Shown here: positions 1-7,608 of the stretch, piece after piece
How positions within the stretch are numbered: the stretch's first letter is position 1
How the letters are laid out: each line of letters opens with the position of its first letter
DNA from: Bacteroidota bacterium
Lineage (GTDB): Bacteria > Bacteroidota > Bacteroidia > 2-12-FULL-35-15
Reading direction: 5' to 3'
Assembly: GCA_005772895.1 (NCBI GenBank)
Contig: SXIH01000002.1
Location: 1-40,187, forward strand
DNA length: 40,187 nucleotides
The notes under the pieces: generated by a model
Databases searched by the model: none
Told to the model about the DNA's origin: nothing
The model's input: the letters and a program-made list of their open reading frames with translations, nothing else
Translations under genes and position numbers: made by a program

Positions 1-1
1 T

Positions 2-91
2 ATACCTTTGTATAATAGATATAGACCTCATCTTGCATTAAAAATGAAAACGCCTGATCAAGTCTATGAACAAAAAAGCCCGACTACCTGA
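2..91 (+). CDS. IS3-family transposase, C-terminal end (partial)
   Basis: An open frame enters from the left edge and stops with TGA at 89-91. The last 29 residues include YNRYRPHLALKMKTPDQVY. This matches the classic C-terminal signature of IS3/IS150-type OrfB transposases (YNxxRPHxALxxxTPxxxY), which lies at the end of the DDE integrase (rve) core. The match is specific enough to name the family although only the tail is visible. No start can be seen and it is unknown whether the rest is intact. A terminal-repeat-like sequence follows about 25 bases downstream, which agrees with the usual layout of these elements. Confidence 0.8.
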   Translation: MPLYNRYRPHLALKMKTPDQVYEQKSPTT

Positions 92-105
92 GGCAATCGG
101 GATTA
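73..105 (-). terminator. Rho-independent terminator downstream of rhlE, lying inside the IS
   Basis: Read on the minus strand, the sequence forms a stem of about 11 pairs (CCCGA...TCGGG outside, CCT...AGG inside, one mismatch and one wobble) and is followed by a run of T. On the plus strand no T-run follows, so it should act on transcripts leaving rhlE and entering the IS. It overlaps the transposase stop codon. Confidence 0.6.
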
Positions 106-127
106 ATTAAAAATCCGTCAACTTATT

Positions 128-1453
128 TTAGGACGTTACAACTGTAGTATGTTTTCGTTTACCACCAAACCATTTTTTCTTTTTGGACTTATTAGAATTT
201 GGATTCGCTCCTGAATTAGCATTTCCTCCACCACTTTTCTGGCCATTTCCATTTCTGTTTTGAGAATGATTTCGTGGCGGACGTGGCTGTTTTACAGCTT
301 TAACTACTGTATGATTCATCAATGGATACGCATGATTATCAATAACCGGCACTTGTTTTCCTATTAACTTCTGAATATCTCTTAAATATTCTTTTTCTTC
401 TGCATCACAAAAAGCAATTGCAATTCCACTTGCTCCCGCCCTGCCTGTTCTACCAATACGGTGAACATACGATTCTGGAATATTGGGCAATTCGTAATTG
501 ATAACGTGAGTTAATTCGTCAATATCAATTCCGCGTGCTGCAATATCTGTAGCCACTAACACTCTTGTTAATTTTGATTTAAAATTATTTAAGGCATTCT
601 GACGTGCATTCTGAGATTTATTTCCGTGAATGGCTTGTGATTGAATTCCGTTCTTAGTTAAATCCTTAGCAACTTTGTCTGCTCCGTGCTTTGTACGTGT
701 AAACACTAAAACTCTTTCAATCTTTTTATCTTTCAACAAATCAATCAATAGATTTTTCTTGTTTTCTTTATCTACAAAATATACAACCTGATTAATTGTA
801 TTCGCAGTAGATGAAACCGGAGTTACTTCCACTTTTGAAGGATTTACCAAAATTGTATCTGCCAACTTCACAATTTCCGGTGGCATGGTTGCTGAGAAAA
901 ATAAAGACTGACGCTTAGCCGGTAATTTTGAAATTACTCTTTTCACATCGTGTACAAATCCCATATCCAACATTCTATCCGCTTCATCCAAAACAAATAA
1001 TTGGATTTTAGAAATATCAACATGGCGCTGATTCATCAGATCCAACAATCTTCCGGGTGTTGCTACCAAAACATCAATTCCTGCACGCAATGATTCTACT
1101 TGCGAAAACTGACTAACACCTCCGAAAATAACTTTATATCTCAAATTGGTATTTCTGCCGTAATTGGCAAAACTTTCTCCAATTTGAATAGCTAATTCCC
1201 GTGTTGGTGTTAAAATCAAACTTCTGATAATCCGTTTTCCTTGCTGAGGGGTTTTGTCTTCAGTAAGCAATTGAATAATTGGAATAGCAAATGCAGCAGT
1301 TTTTCCTGTACCTGTTTGTGCACATCCCAACAGATCTTTTTTTGCCAACACCAAAGGAATGGCTTGTTTCTGAATGGGTGTAGGTGTTGTGTATCCTTCT
1401 GTTTTTATAGCCTCAAGGATAGGCTCAATTAAATTTAAATTTTCAAATGACAT
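128..1453 (-). CDS. rhlE: DEAD-box ATP-dependent RNA helicase, RhlE type
   Basis: This is an ATP-dependent RNA helicase that remodels RNA during ribosome assembly and turnover. The two RecA-like domains are complete: Q motif around residues 22-28 (TPTPIQ), Walker A AQTGTGKT at 45-52, PTREL near 83-87, DEAD at 156-159, SAT at 187-189, and HRIGRTGR at 331-338. After about residue 380 comes a basic, Asn/Gly/Lys-rich tail typical of RhlE proteins, likely for RNA binding. The ATG at 1453 gives the standard N-terminus (MSFENLNL). The gene is transcribed alone. Its last residues (TS) and its TAA stop come from the terminal repeat of an IS3-family element, so the original C-terminus may have been altered. 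The core enzyme is unaffected. Confidence 0.95.
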   Translation of the reverse strand: MSFENLNLIEPILEAIKTEGYTTPTPIQKQAIPLVLAKKDLLGCAQTGTGKTAAFAIPIIQLLTEDKTPQQGKRIIRSLILTPTRELAIQIGESFANYGRNTNLRYKVIFGGVSQFSQVESLRAGIDVLVATPGRLLDLMNQRHVDISKIQLFVLDEADRMLDMGFVHDVKRVISKLPAKRQSLFFSATMPPEIVKLADTILVNPSKVEVTPVSSTANTINQVVYFVDKENKKNLLIDLLKDKKIERVLVFTRTKHGADKVAKDLTKNGIQSQAIHGNKSQNARQNALNNFKSKLTRVLVATDIAARGIDIDELTHVINYELPNIPESYVHRIGRTGRAGASGIAIAFCDAEEKEYLRDIQKLIGKQVPVIDNHAYPLMNHTVVKAVKQPRPPRNHSQNRNGNGQKSGGGNANSGANPNSNKSKKKKWFGGKRKHTTVVTS

Positions 1454-1589
1454 TATATATGTATTTAAGTTATAGACCGAATAAAATTATAGACGTTCTA
1501 TTCATCGGTCTGATGAACAAAATTCTTATTTACTGGTTAAACTTCTAATTTTTGGGATGATGATACTCCGAAAGCATTGAGAGAAAAGG

Positions 1590-1607
1590 ATCCCGAATAA
1601 ACGGGAT
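1590..1607 (-). terminator. Short hairpin with T-rich tail between the phosphatase gene and rhlE
   Basis: ATCCCG (1590-1595) and CGGGAT (1602-1607) form a six-pair stem with a six-base loop. On the minus strand it is followed by CCTTTTCTC. It could be a weak terminator for the upstream phosphatase operon or a structure in the rhlE leader. The stem is short, so I am unsure. Confidence 0.35.
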
Positions 1608-1640
1608 AACAATGAGTAGTTTAATTCATGTAATATACCA

Positions 1641-1648
1641 CAAAGGTA
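1641..1648 (-). promoter_or_regulatory. -7 box (TACCTTTG), possible rhlE promoter
   Basis: The minus strand reads TACCTTTG, a perfect match to the Bacteroidota -7 consensus TAnnTTTG. No clear -33 TTG is present at the usual distance. If used, rhlE would have a 5' leader of about 180 bases that contains the hairpin at 1590-1607. Long leaders are known for cold-responsive RNA helicase genes in other bacteria; the link here is inference. Confidence 0.4.
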
Positions 1649-1681
1649 AGTATTATAATTGGATAAGTAGTTATTTAAATT

Positions 1682-3325
1682 TTACTTTACCAAAAACGAA
1701 ATTGGTTTACCTGTACAACCATTCGGAAATTGGACATTTAACAGCATTGCCAGCGTTGGTGCTATATCAGTTATATAAACTGCTTCGGTTGAACTACCTT
1801 GCTTAATGTTCCAACCGTAAAACAACAAAGGAACATGTGTATCATAACTATAAGGTGAACCATGTGTTGTACCTGTTGGCATATAATCCACATATCCGGG
1901 AAGATAATTTACTAATACATCACCCGAACGTTTTGCATTGTATCCTTTTTGCATCAAATAACGAACACCTTCTGTGAATTGAGTGTTGTTCATTGTTGTT
2001 GCTGTAATTGCTTCTGAAACATCTTTAAATTTTATCATAAATGAAGCTACATCTTCTTGTACTTGTTGCAAATACAACTTTTTCGCTTCTATTACTTTTT
2101 GATTTAAAAAAACTTGTTGATTTGAATATGACAAAACCAATGAGTCGCCATACGTTTTTGTTAAATATTTTTTCAAAGAATCTACCATTTTATTTTCATC
2201 AACATAACCTGCGGGAATTTTTAAATCGATTAAATAAGCTGGAACTTCAGGAGCAGCATGATCAGCTGTTAAGAAAATAACCGCATTTCCTTTTCCTACT
2301 TGCAACTCAATTGATTTAATCAACTCTGCAAGTTCTTTGTCTAAACGCAAATAACAATCTTCTTGCTCAATGGAGTTCGGACCATAATAATGACCTATAT
2401 AATCAGGAGAAGAAAATGAAATTGCTAAAAAATCGGTCGAACCTGATTTTCCCATATTCTCTTGCTTGATAACTTCTATTGCAAAGTCTTTTGTAAGTGT
2501 ATTTCCAAAGGGAGTTCCACGAATCATTCCAAGCCCGCCATTTGCTGGATATAGTTTTGCTAAATCATGAGGAAATACCGGTTTTAATTCTCCTTTTGAT
2601 AATGTCTCGTATTTATTATCATCTGGTAAACTCTCCGTGTATTGTTCAATTGGCAAAAGTGTATTCCATGTTTGACTTAAATATTTTTTAGGTAATTCTT
2701 TTTGATTAAATGCCTGCACCCATTTAGGCAATTCATTCATATAATAAGAGCTTGTTATAAAACAACCGTTGCTTCCATCGAACCAATAGGCTGCATTGGC
2801 AGAATGACCGGCAGGAAAAATTGCACTCCTGTCTTTCAAAGCAATTCCAATTACTTTTGATTTCATATTAGTAGAAATTCTTAATTCATCGGAAATGGTA
2901 GTGGAAAGCATATTTACAGGAGAACGTTTTCCTTCTCTGGCAACTGTTCCAACTCCAATTACTTTATTGTCTTCCGAACAGTAAACATTTCTATTTAATG
3001 ATTTATCAAACCAGTCGTTTGCAATTACTCCATTTACAGCAGGAGTTGTTCCCGTATATATAGCTGCGTGACCCGGACCGGTATATGTTGGCACATAATT
3101 ATAATTGGTATTCTTACAAAAGAAACCTTCATTCACTAATTTTTTAAATCCATCATTTCCATACTTACCCCAAAAACGATAAATATAATCGTAACGCATT
3201 TGATCGATTACAATACCTACAACCAATTTTGGTTTTGTTGCTTTAGCTACAGGCTTAGCTGTTTGTGCAAGACTTGTATACACAAGCAGATTTACTGCTA
3301 TAAATAAAAATATTTTCTTCATCAT
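1682..3325 (-). CDS. Secreted alkaline-phosphatase-superfamily phosphoesterase (PafA-like)
   Basis: This is a predicted periplasmic or exported metal-dependent phosphomonoesterase/phosphodiesterase of the alkaline phosphatase superfamily. The sequence starts with a signal peptide (MMKKIFLF...TSLAQ). Metal-site motifs are visible: an Asp in GIVIDQMRYD, a likely Thr nucleophile in YTGPGHAAIYTG, a DHAAPEV motif, and HGSPYSYDTHVPLLF near the C-terminus. The length of about 547 residues is normal for PafA-type enzymes. A longer frame would start at TTG 3337, overlapping the crcB stop; I prefer the ATG at 3325 (or 3322), which gives a clean signal peptide. It is the last gene of a tight minus-strand run. 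Substrate preference cannot be read from the sequence. Confidence 0.85.
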   Translation of the reverse strand: MMKKIFLFIAVNLLVYTSLAQTAKPVAKATKPKLVVGIVIDQMRYDYIYRFWGKYGNDGFKKLVNEGFFCKNTNYNYVPTYTGPGHAAIYTGTTPAVNGVIANDWFDKSLNRNVYCSEDNKVIGVGTVAREGKRSPVNMLSTTISDELRISTNMKSKVIGIALKDRSAIFPAGHSANAAYWFDGSNGCFITSSYYMNELPKWVQAFNQKELPKKYLSQTWNTLLPIEQYTESLPDDNKYETLSKGELKPVFPHDLAKLYPANGGLGMIRGTPFGNTLTKDFAIEVIKQENMGKSGSTDFLAISFSSPDYIGHYYGPNSIEQEDCYLRLDKELAELIKSIELQVGKGNAVIFLTADHAAPEVPAYLIDLKIPAGYVDENKMVDSLKKYLTKTYGDSLVLSYSNQQVFLNQKVIEAKKLYLQQVQEDVASFMIKFKDVSEAITATTMNNTQFTEGVRYLMQKGYNAKRSGDVLVNYLPGYVDYMPTGTTHGSPYSYDTHVPLLFYGWNIKQGSSTEAVYITDIAPTLAMLLNVQFPNGCTGKPISFLVK

Positions 3326-3333
3326 ATAATTTT

Positions 3334-3720
3334 TCAAAATTTAAAATCTAATTCTGTATGTTGTTTAGATATAAAATAAATAAGTGCAACACATACAACA
3401 ACACTAATTAAAATATTTGCGATTGCATACATCATATTTCCGGAACGCATTAATTCAACCGTTTCATAACTAAAAGTTGAGAATGTACTGAATCCTCCAC
3501 AAAACCCAACAACAATGAATGTCTTCATAGCCGGATTTGCATCAACCTTTGCAGTGAATAATCCAACTAATAAAGCTAATATCAAACAACTTAAAATGTT
3601 TGAACACAAAGTAGCAATTGGAAATGCAGACTTGAAATTATTTTTTACAATTTCAGATATTCCGAATCTTGCCAAACTTCCCAATCCACCGCCTAAAAAT
3701 ACGAGCAGAATATTATTCAT
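3334..3720 (-). CDS. crcB: Fluoride ion channel CrcB/FluC
   Basis: This small membrane protein exports fluoride passively and works as an antiparallel dimer. At 128 residues it has the normal length and four predicted membrane helices. Family hallmarks are visible: GGGLGSLARF near the N-terminus, an Asn in the second helix (TLCSNILSC), and GFCGGFSTFSTFSYE containing the Phe/Ser/Thr pore residues. Its start overlaps the end of the PAP2 gene by eight bases, and its stop lies nine bases before the phosphatase start, so it is translated within an operon. No fluoride riboswitch is visible upstream, where the sequence is coding. Confidence 0.93.
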   Translation of the reverse strand: MNNILLVFLGGGLGSLARFGISEIVKNNFKSAFPIATLCSNILSCLILALLVGLFTAKVDANPAMKTFIVVGFCGGFSTFSTFSYETVELMRSGNMMYAIANILISVVVCVALIYFISKQHTELDFKF

Positions 3721-4288
3721 TATATATTTTTTTATTAAGTAATTGATAAATTTTAAAAACTACTATTCCTATTCCCATTCCCAAAATAGCTCCACAAGCA
3801 ATATCAGCCGGATAATGAACACCATTGTAAATTCTGCTGTAGGATACAAATGCCGCCCAGACAAAAATTGCCAATCCGAAATACTTGATTTTATTTTTAA
3901 AAAGCAAACTCAAAAACATGGCTAATGCAAAAGTATTGGCTGCATGCGAAGAAACAAAGCCATACATTCCGCCACATCCGTCATTTAAATGCACTTGTGC
4001 TTGCAATAATAAATTATGACAAGGCCGATAACGTAAAAACACTTGCTTAAAAGCATGAACGGAAATTTGGTCTGACAAAACAATTACCAAAACTGCTCCA
4101 AGAACTACCAACCATACTTTTTTATTAAAATGTTTATAGGAAAGGAAAAGAAAAAATGCGTAGAGCGGAATCCAAAAATATTTATGACTCACCCAAAACA
4201 TTACAACATCAAAAAAGGAATTGTGCTTACTGTTGAAAAACAGAAAAAGCGCGGTGTCAATTTCTTTGATGGATGAAATAAAACTCAT
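3713..4288 (-). CDS. PAP2-family membrane phosphatase
   Basis: This is a membrane-embedded type 2 phosphatidic acid phosphatase, likely acting on lipid phosphates such as undecaprenyl pyrophosphate or phosphatidic acid. The three catalytic motifs are present: KQVFLRYRP (KX6RP), SSHA in YGFVSSHAANTF, and SRIYNGVHYPAD (SRX5HX3D). Several hydrophobic helices surround them, and the length of 191 residues is usual for the compact bacterial forms. It is seven bases downstream of obg and overlaps crcB. A BcrC-like role in cell wall lipid recycling is possible but cannot be told from a phosphatidylglycerophosphatase role. Confidence 0.88.
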   Translation of the reverse strand: MSFISSIKEIDTALFLFFNSKHNSFFDVVMFWVSHKYFWIPLYAFFLFLSYKHFNKKVWLVVLGAVLVIVLSDQISVHAFKQVFLRYRPCHNLLLQAQVHLNDGCGGMYGFVSSHAANTFALAMFLSLLFKNKIKYFGLAIFVWAAFVSYSRIYNGVHYPADIACGAILGMGIGIVVFKIYQLLNKKIYNE

Positions 4289-4295
4289 TGTTTAA

Positions 4296-5324
4296 TTAAT
4301 AATCAAACACGTTATCCTTCGCATTCAGTTGTTTCCACAACTCATCTTTCAATTGAACCAGTCCTTTTCCGCTTTGAGAAGAAAAATACATCACGGGAAC
4401 CGTTTTCTTTTCTTTGAATTTTTTATCCATATCCTTTTTCATTTCCGCCAACAACTCATCATCCAACATATCACATTTAGAAATGGCAAGAATTCTTTTT
4501 TTATGAAGTAATTCAGGATTGAATTTATCCAATTCGTTTAACAATATTTTATACTCTTTAATAATATCATCCGAATCGGCAGGAACTAAAAATAAAAGTG
4601 TGGAATTTCTTTCGATGTGGCGTAAAAATCTTAAACCAATTCCTTTTCCTTCGCTGGCACCTTCAATAATTCCGGGGATATCAGCCATTACAAATGATTT
4701 GTAATCGCGGTACTCTACAATTCCTAAATTGGGAACAAGCGTAGTAAAAGGATAATTTGCTATTTCGGGTTTTGCTGCAGAAACTACTGAAAGCAATGTT
4801 GATTTACCGGCATTAGGAAAACCAACCAAACCAACATCAGCCAAAACTTTTAATTCTAATATTTTCCATTCATCTCGTCCATCGCCACCGGGCTGAGCAT
4901 AACGTGGAGTTTGGTTCGTTGATGATTTAAAATGATCGTTACCCAATCCACCTCTTCCACCCGGTACAACAATAATTTCTTGTCCGTCTTCAGTAATTTC
5001 TCCTTCTACTTCTCCCGTTTCAGCATCACGAATAATTGTACCCAAAGGCACATCCAGAATTTCATCTTTCCCTTCAGCACCTGTCATACGGGCACTACCA
5101 CCACTTCCTCCCGGCTCCGCAATAATGTGTTTACGATATTTTAAATGGATGAGGGTCCAAAATTGTTTGTTCCCTTTTACAATAATGTGTCCACCTCTGC
5201 CTCCATCGCCTCCATCCGGACCACCTTTTGCGGTTAACTTACTTCGATGCAAATGCACCGAACCTGCGCCACCCTTTCCTGAGCGGCAACATATTTTTAC
5301 ATAATCAACAAAATTCGAATCCAT
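4296..5324 (-). CDS. obg: GTPase Obg (CgtA)
   Basis: This essential GTPase works in late 50S ribosome assembly and stress signalling. The N-terminal Obg fold (about 1-158) shows the Gly-rich stretches [13 protein letters not shown] and PGGRGGLGN. The G domain follows: G1 GFPNAGKS at 168-175, G3 [16 protein letters not shown], and G4 SKCD. It ends at 342 residues without the variable C-terminal OCT domain, as usual in Bacteroidota. The ATG at 5324 gives the standard start. It follows adk by 37 bases and precedes the PAP2 gene by seven. Confidence 0.95.
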   Translation of the reverse strand: MDSNFVDYVKICCRSGKGGAGSVHLHRSKLTAKGGPDGGDGGRGGHIIVKGNKQFWTLIHLKYRKHIIAEPGGSGGSARMTGAEGKDEILDVPLGTIIRDAETGEVEGEITEDGQEIIVVPGGRGGLGNDHFKSSTNQTPRYAQPGGDGRDEWKILELKVLADVGLVGFPNAGKSTLLSVVSAAKPEIANYPFTTLVPNLGIVEYRDYKSFVMADIPGIIEGASEGKGIGLRFLRHIERNSTLLFLVPADSDDIIKEYKILLNELDKFNPELLHKKRILAISKCDMLDDELLAEMKKDMDKKFKEKKTVPVMYFSSQSGKGLVQLKDELWKQLNAKDNVFDY

Positions 5325-5361
5325 TCTTTTATTCCCCTGCTTATCACCTATTCACAAAAAC

Positions 5362-6363
5362 TTATCTTTTTTTCTTAGCTACTTTTTTAACTGCTTTCTT
5401 TTTAGGTGCAGATTTCTTTGCAACTTTTTTTACAACTTTTTTAGCTGCTTTTTTAGGAGCCGTCTTTTTTGCAACTTTCTTCACTATCTTTTTTGCTACT
5501 TTCTTTTTAGGTGCTGCTTTTTTTACAACCTTCTTTACAACCTTTTTAACCACCTTTTTGGCAACCTTCTTTTTCGCAGCAACTTTCTTTACAACCTTTT
5601 TAGCGACTTTTTTAGGAGCAGCTTTTTTTACTACTTTCTTCTCAACCTTTTTCTTTTCAACTTTCTTTGCCGGAGCTTTTGCTACAGGTTTTGATTCTTT
5701 CTTTGCAACTTCCTTCTTAACTGGCTTATCATCATCTGAAGAAACAAAAACTTTTTCTTTTGATGGCTGAAAAGCAATTACAGATTTTGCAGAACGAGGA
5801 TCAATTACTGCACAAAGGTTTGTAAAAATTTGCTCAACAGTTCCCATTCCGTTAACCGGTCTGAACTTTCCTTGGTTTGTATAATATGCTTTTAATGGAG
5901 CTGTTTTATTATTATACTCTTGAATCCGGTTACGGATAACTCCTTCATTTTGATCATCCGGTCGACCACTTTCCATTCCTCTCATCAATAAACGTTTAGT
6001 CAATTCTGAATCGCTTACTTCTAAGGCTAACATCATAGTAATAGAAGTGTGTTTTTCAAACAACAAACTATCTAATGCTTCTGCCTGTGCTTCCGTTCTT
6101 GGAAAACCATCAAAAATAAATCCTTTTGCATTTGGATTTTTATCCAGCTTAGAGCTAATCATCCCAATAACTACTTCGTCAGGAACCAAAACTCCTGCAT
6201 TCATCAACATTTGAGCTTCTAAACCCAGTTGAGTTCCAGCTGCAATTTCGCTTCTCAAAATATCACCTGTCGACAGGTGAACCAATTGATATTTTGCAAT
6301 TAATTTCTCCGATTGAGTTCCTTTGCCTGCACCCGGAGGACCGAATAGTACAATGTTTAACAT
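5362..6363 (-). CDS. adk: Adenylate kinase with long histone-H1-like basic tail
   Basis: Adenylate kinase interconverts ATP + AMP and 2 ADP. Residues 1-190 form a complete short-LID enzyme: P-loop GPPGAGKGTQ at 8-17, STGDILR at 31-37, FDGFPRT at 84-90, and RGMESGRPDDQNEGVIRNR in the LID/Arg region. There is no zinc-binding Cys set. From about residue 214 to 333 the protein becomes almost purely Lys, Ala, Val and Pro in repeats such as KKVAKKVVKK and KKAAPKK (5365-5724). Standard enzymes end near residue 190-215. The tail resembles histone H1/Hc1-like C-termini and likely binds nucleic acid or polyanions, which is inference. The frame is open throughout, with no stop between core and tail. It lies 47 bases after hpt and 37 before obg. 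Confidence 0.95.
   Translation of the reverse strand: MLNIVLFGPPGAGKGTQSEKLIAKYQLVHLSTGDILRSEIAAGTQLGLEAQMLMNAGVLVPDEVVIGMISSKLDKNPNAKGFIFDGFPRTEAQAEALDSLLFEKHTSITMMLALEVSDSELTKRLLMRGMESGRPDDQNEGVIRNRIQEYNNKTAPLKAYYTNQGKFRPVNGMGTVEQIFTNLCAVIDPRSAKSVIAFQPSKEKVFVSSDDDKPVKKEVAKKESKPVAKAPAKKVEKKKVEKKVVKKAAPKKVAKKVVKKVAAKKKVAKKVVKKVVKKVVKKAAPKKKVAKKIVKKVAKKTAPKKAAKKVVKKVAKKSAPKKKAVKKVAKKKR
5365..5724 (-). repeat. Degenerate repeat encoding the Lys/Ala/Val tail of adk
   Basis: The DNA is a long run of diverged short units of the AAR-AAR-GTN-GCN type that encode KKVAKK/KKVVKK/KKAAPKK blocks. It is the source of the long spurious frame on the plus strand. Such arrays change length easily by slippage or recombination. 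Confidence 0.8.
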
Positions 6364-6410
6364 GGCGTTTTCTGTTTGAGTGATAAGTTTAGTGTTTTAA
6401 ATTTGTAATA

Positions 6411-6962
6411 CTATTTTTTATCGTTTTCATAATCCAACACATAAATGTCTTCTAAATTTCTTCCAAGTCCTTTGTAATCTAATCCATACCCCACAATAAA
6501 ATCATTTGGGATTACAATTGCTGCATACTCAATCGGAACTGTTTTAGTATATGCATTAGGTTTAAATAATAATGTAGCAATTCTGATATCTGCTACACCC
6601 AATGCCTTTAATTGTTCCCAAACATTTTCTATTGTATTCCCTGTATCAACAATGTCTTCAACTATTACAACCGTTCTTCCTTTTATATCTTCGTTTAAAC
6701 CAATCAGTTGTTTTATTTTTCCTGAAGAAGAAGTTCCTTCATAAGATGCTACTTTCACAAAAGAAATTTCACATTCAATATTTACCTTTTTCATTAAATC
6801 GGCTGCGAACATAAACGAGCCGTTTAAGACTGCCAGAAACAAAGGTTGTTTACCTTTTAAATCTTTATTTATTTGTTTCGCAACTTCAGCTACTGCTTTT
6901 TGAATTTCAGAAGAACTTATCTTGGGCTTAAAAGTATGACCATGAATTACAACACTACTCAT
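6411..6962 (-). CDS. hpt: Hypoxanthine phosphoribosyltransferase
   Basis: This cytosolic purine-salvage enzyme converts hypoxanthine (and often guanine) with PRPP to IMP or GMP. The PRPP-binding motif VVIVEDIVDTGNT is at 98-110, LNGSFMFAADL at 47-56 forms the flexible pyrophosphate loop region, and the C-terminal FIVGYGLDYKGLGRN contacts the base. The length of 183 residues is normal. It heads the minus-strand run hpt-adk-obg, so two nucleotide-interconverting enzymes are adjacent. A good -7 box lies about 30 bases upstream of its ATG. Confidence 0.93.
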   Translation of the reverse strand: MSSVVIHGHTFKPKISSSEIQKAVAEVAKQINKDLKGKQPLFLAVLNGSFMFAADLMKKVNIECEISFVKVASYEGTSSSGKIKQLIGLNEDIKGRTVVIVEDIVDTGNTIENVWEQLKALGVADIRIATLLFKPNAYTKTVPIEYAAIVIPNDFIVGYGLDYKGLGRNLEDIYVLDYENDKK

Positions 6963-6991
6963 AAAAAGGCTATTAATTCACCAAAAATAAA

Positions 6992-6999
6992 CAAATTTA
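6992..6999 (-). promoter_or_regulatory. hpt: -7 box (TAAATTTG), promoter of the hpt-adk-obg run
   Basis: The minus strand reads TAAATTTG, matching TAnnTTTG. A start of transcription near 6985 would leave a leader of roughly 20 bases before the hpt ATG at 6962. The -33 element is weak. The segment is the divergent promoter region shared with purE. Confidence 0.5.
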
Positions 7000-7083
7000 G
7001 CTGAAAAAAAAGCTGAAAACTTTATTTTATTCTTCGCTTTAAAAAGCTACTTTTACTGCTATAATTAACAAAAAGCCTTATTT

Positions 7084-7596
7084 ATGACACCAAAAGTGAG
7101 TATTATTATGGGTAGCACATCTGATATGCCCATTATGCAAGAAGCAGCTAAGATTTTGAATGAATTTCAGATTCCCTTCGAAATTAATGCATTAAGTGCA
7201 CATCGGGTACCCGAGCAAGTAGCTGATTTTGCGAAAAATGCCCATACAAAAGGAATAAGAGTAATTATTGCCGGAGCGGGCGGAGCAGCCCATTTGCCAG
7301 GTGTAGTTGCCGCATTCACGCCACTGCCTGTGATTGGAGTGCCATGTCGCTCGTCAATCTCTATTGATGGCTGGGATTCAGTACTTTCTATCCTTCAAAT
7401 GCCTCCAGGAATTCCTGTTGCAACCGTAGCTTTGGATGGCGGACAAAATGCCGGAATATTAGCTGTTCAGATTTTAGCTGCCGGGAATGACGAAATCTTG
7501 AAAAAAGTGGTCGATTTTAAGGAAAATTTGAAAAATAAGATCCTCAAAGCCAATAAAGAGTTATCGGAAATAAAATTTGAGTATAAAACCAACTAG
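7084..7596 (+). CDS. purE: N5-carboxyaminoimidazole ribonucleotide mutase PurE (class I)
   Basis: PurE rearranges N5-CAIR to CAIR in de novo purine synthesis. The class I signature is clear: GSTSDMP at 10-16, SAHRVPE near 38-44, AGAGGAAHLPGV, and GVPCRSS. The length of 170 residues matches bacterial class I enzymes. No purK is next to it, which is common in this phylum, where purK is often elsewhere. It starts a plus-strand run; the next gene begins 12 bases after its stop. The link between purE and the following envelope genes is positional only. Confidence 0.95.
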   Translation: MTPKVSIIMGSTSDMPIMQEAAKILNEFQIPFEINALSAHRVPEQVADFAKNAHTKGIRVIIAGAGGAAHLPGVVAAFTPLPVIGVPCRSSISIDGWDSVLSILQMPPGIPVATVALDGGQNAGILAVQILAAGNDEILKKVVDFKENLKNKILKANKELSEIKFEYKTN

Positions 7597-7608
7597 GATC
7601 AGCCATCA

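Larger units (their letters stand above)
1..140 (+). mobile_element. Right end of an IS3-family insertion sequence
   Basis: The segment holds the 3' end of an IS3-type transposase gene (2-91), a short tail, and a terminal-repeat-like sequence at about 115-140 (CCGTCAACTTATTTTAGGAC followed by GTTACA). IS3-family ends carry a GGAC core and finish in CA, and many Bacteroidota IS3 elements end with a very similar (A/T)-rich GTCAAC...AGGAC sequence; this is from general knowledge of the family. The outermost base is therefore probably 140. The left end and most of the element lie outside the window. The repeat overlaps the last codons of rhlE on the opposite strand. Confidence 0.75.

Noticed and set aside
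3..10. Perfect TACCTTTG -7 box on the plus strand at the left edge, followed by a possible 15-codon mini-ORF from ATG 47
   Set aside because: The sequence is inside the transposase reading frame (2-91), and the mini-ORF is simply its last codons.
3334..4288. A fluoride riboswitch controlling crcB
   Set aside because: The bases upstream of crcB are coding for the PAP2 protein and show no crcB-motif pseudoknot.
5228..5770. A 180-codon open frame on the plus strand opposite the adk tail, rich in Phe, Thr and Ala
   Set aside because: It is the complement of the Lys/Ala/Val repeat array and has no plausible protein character; it is a shadow of adk.
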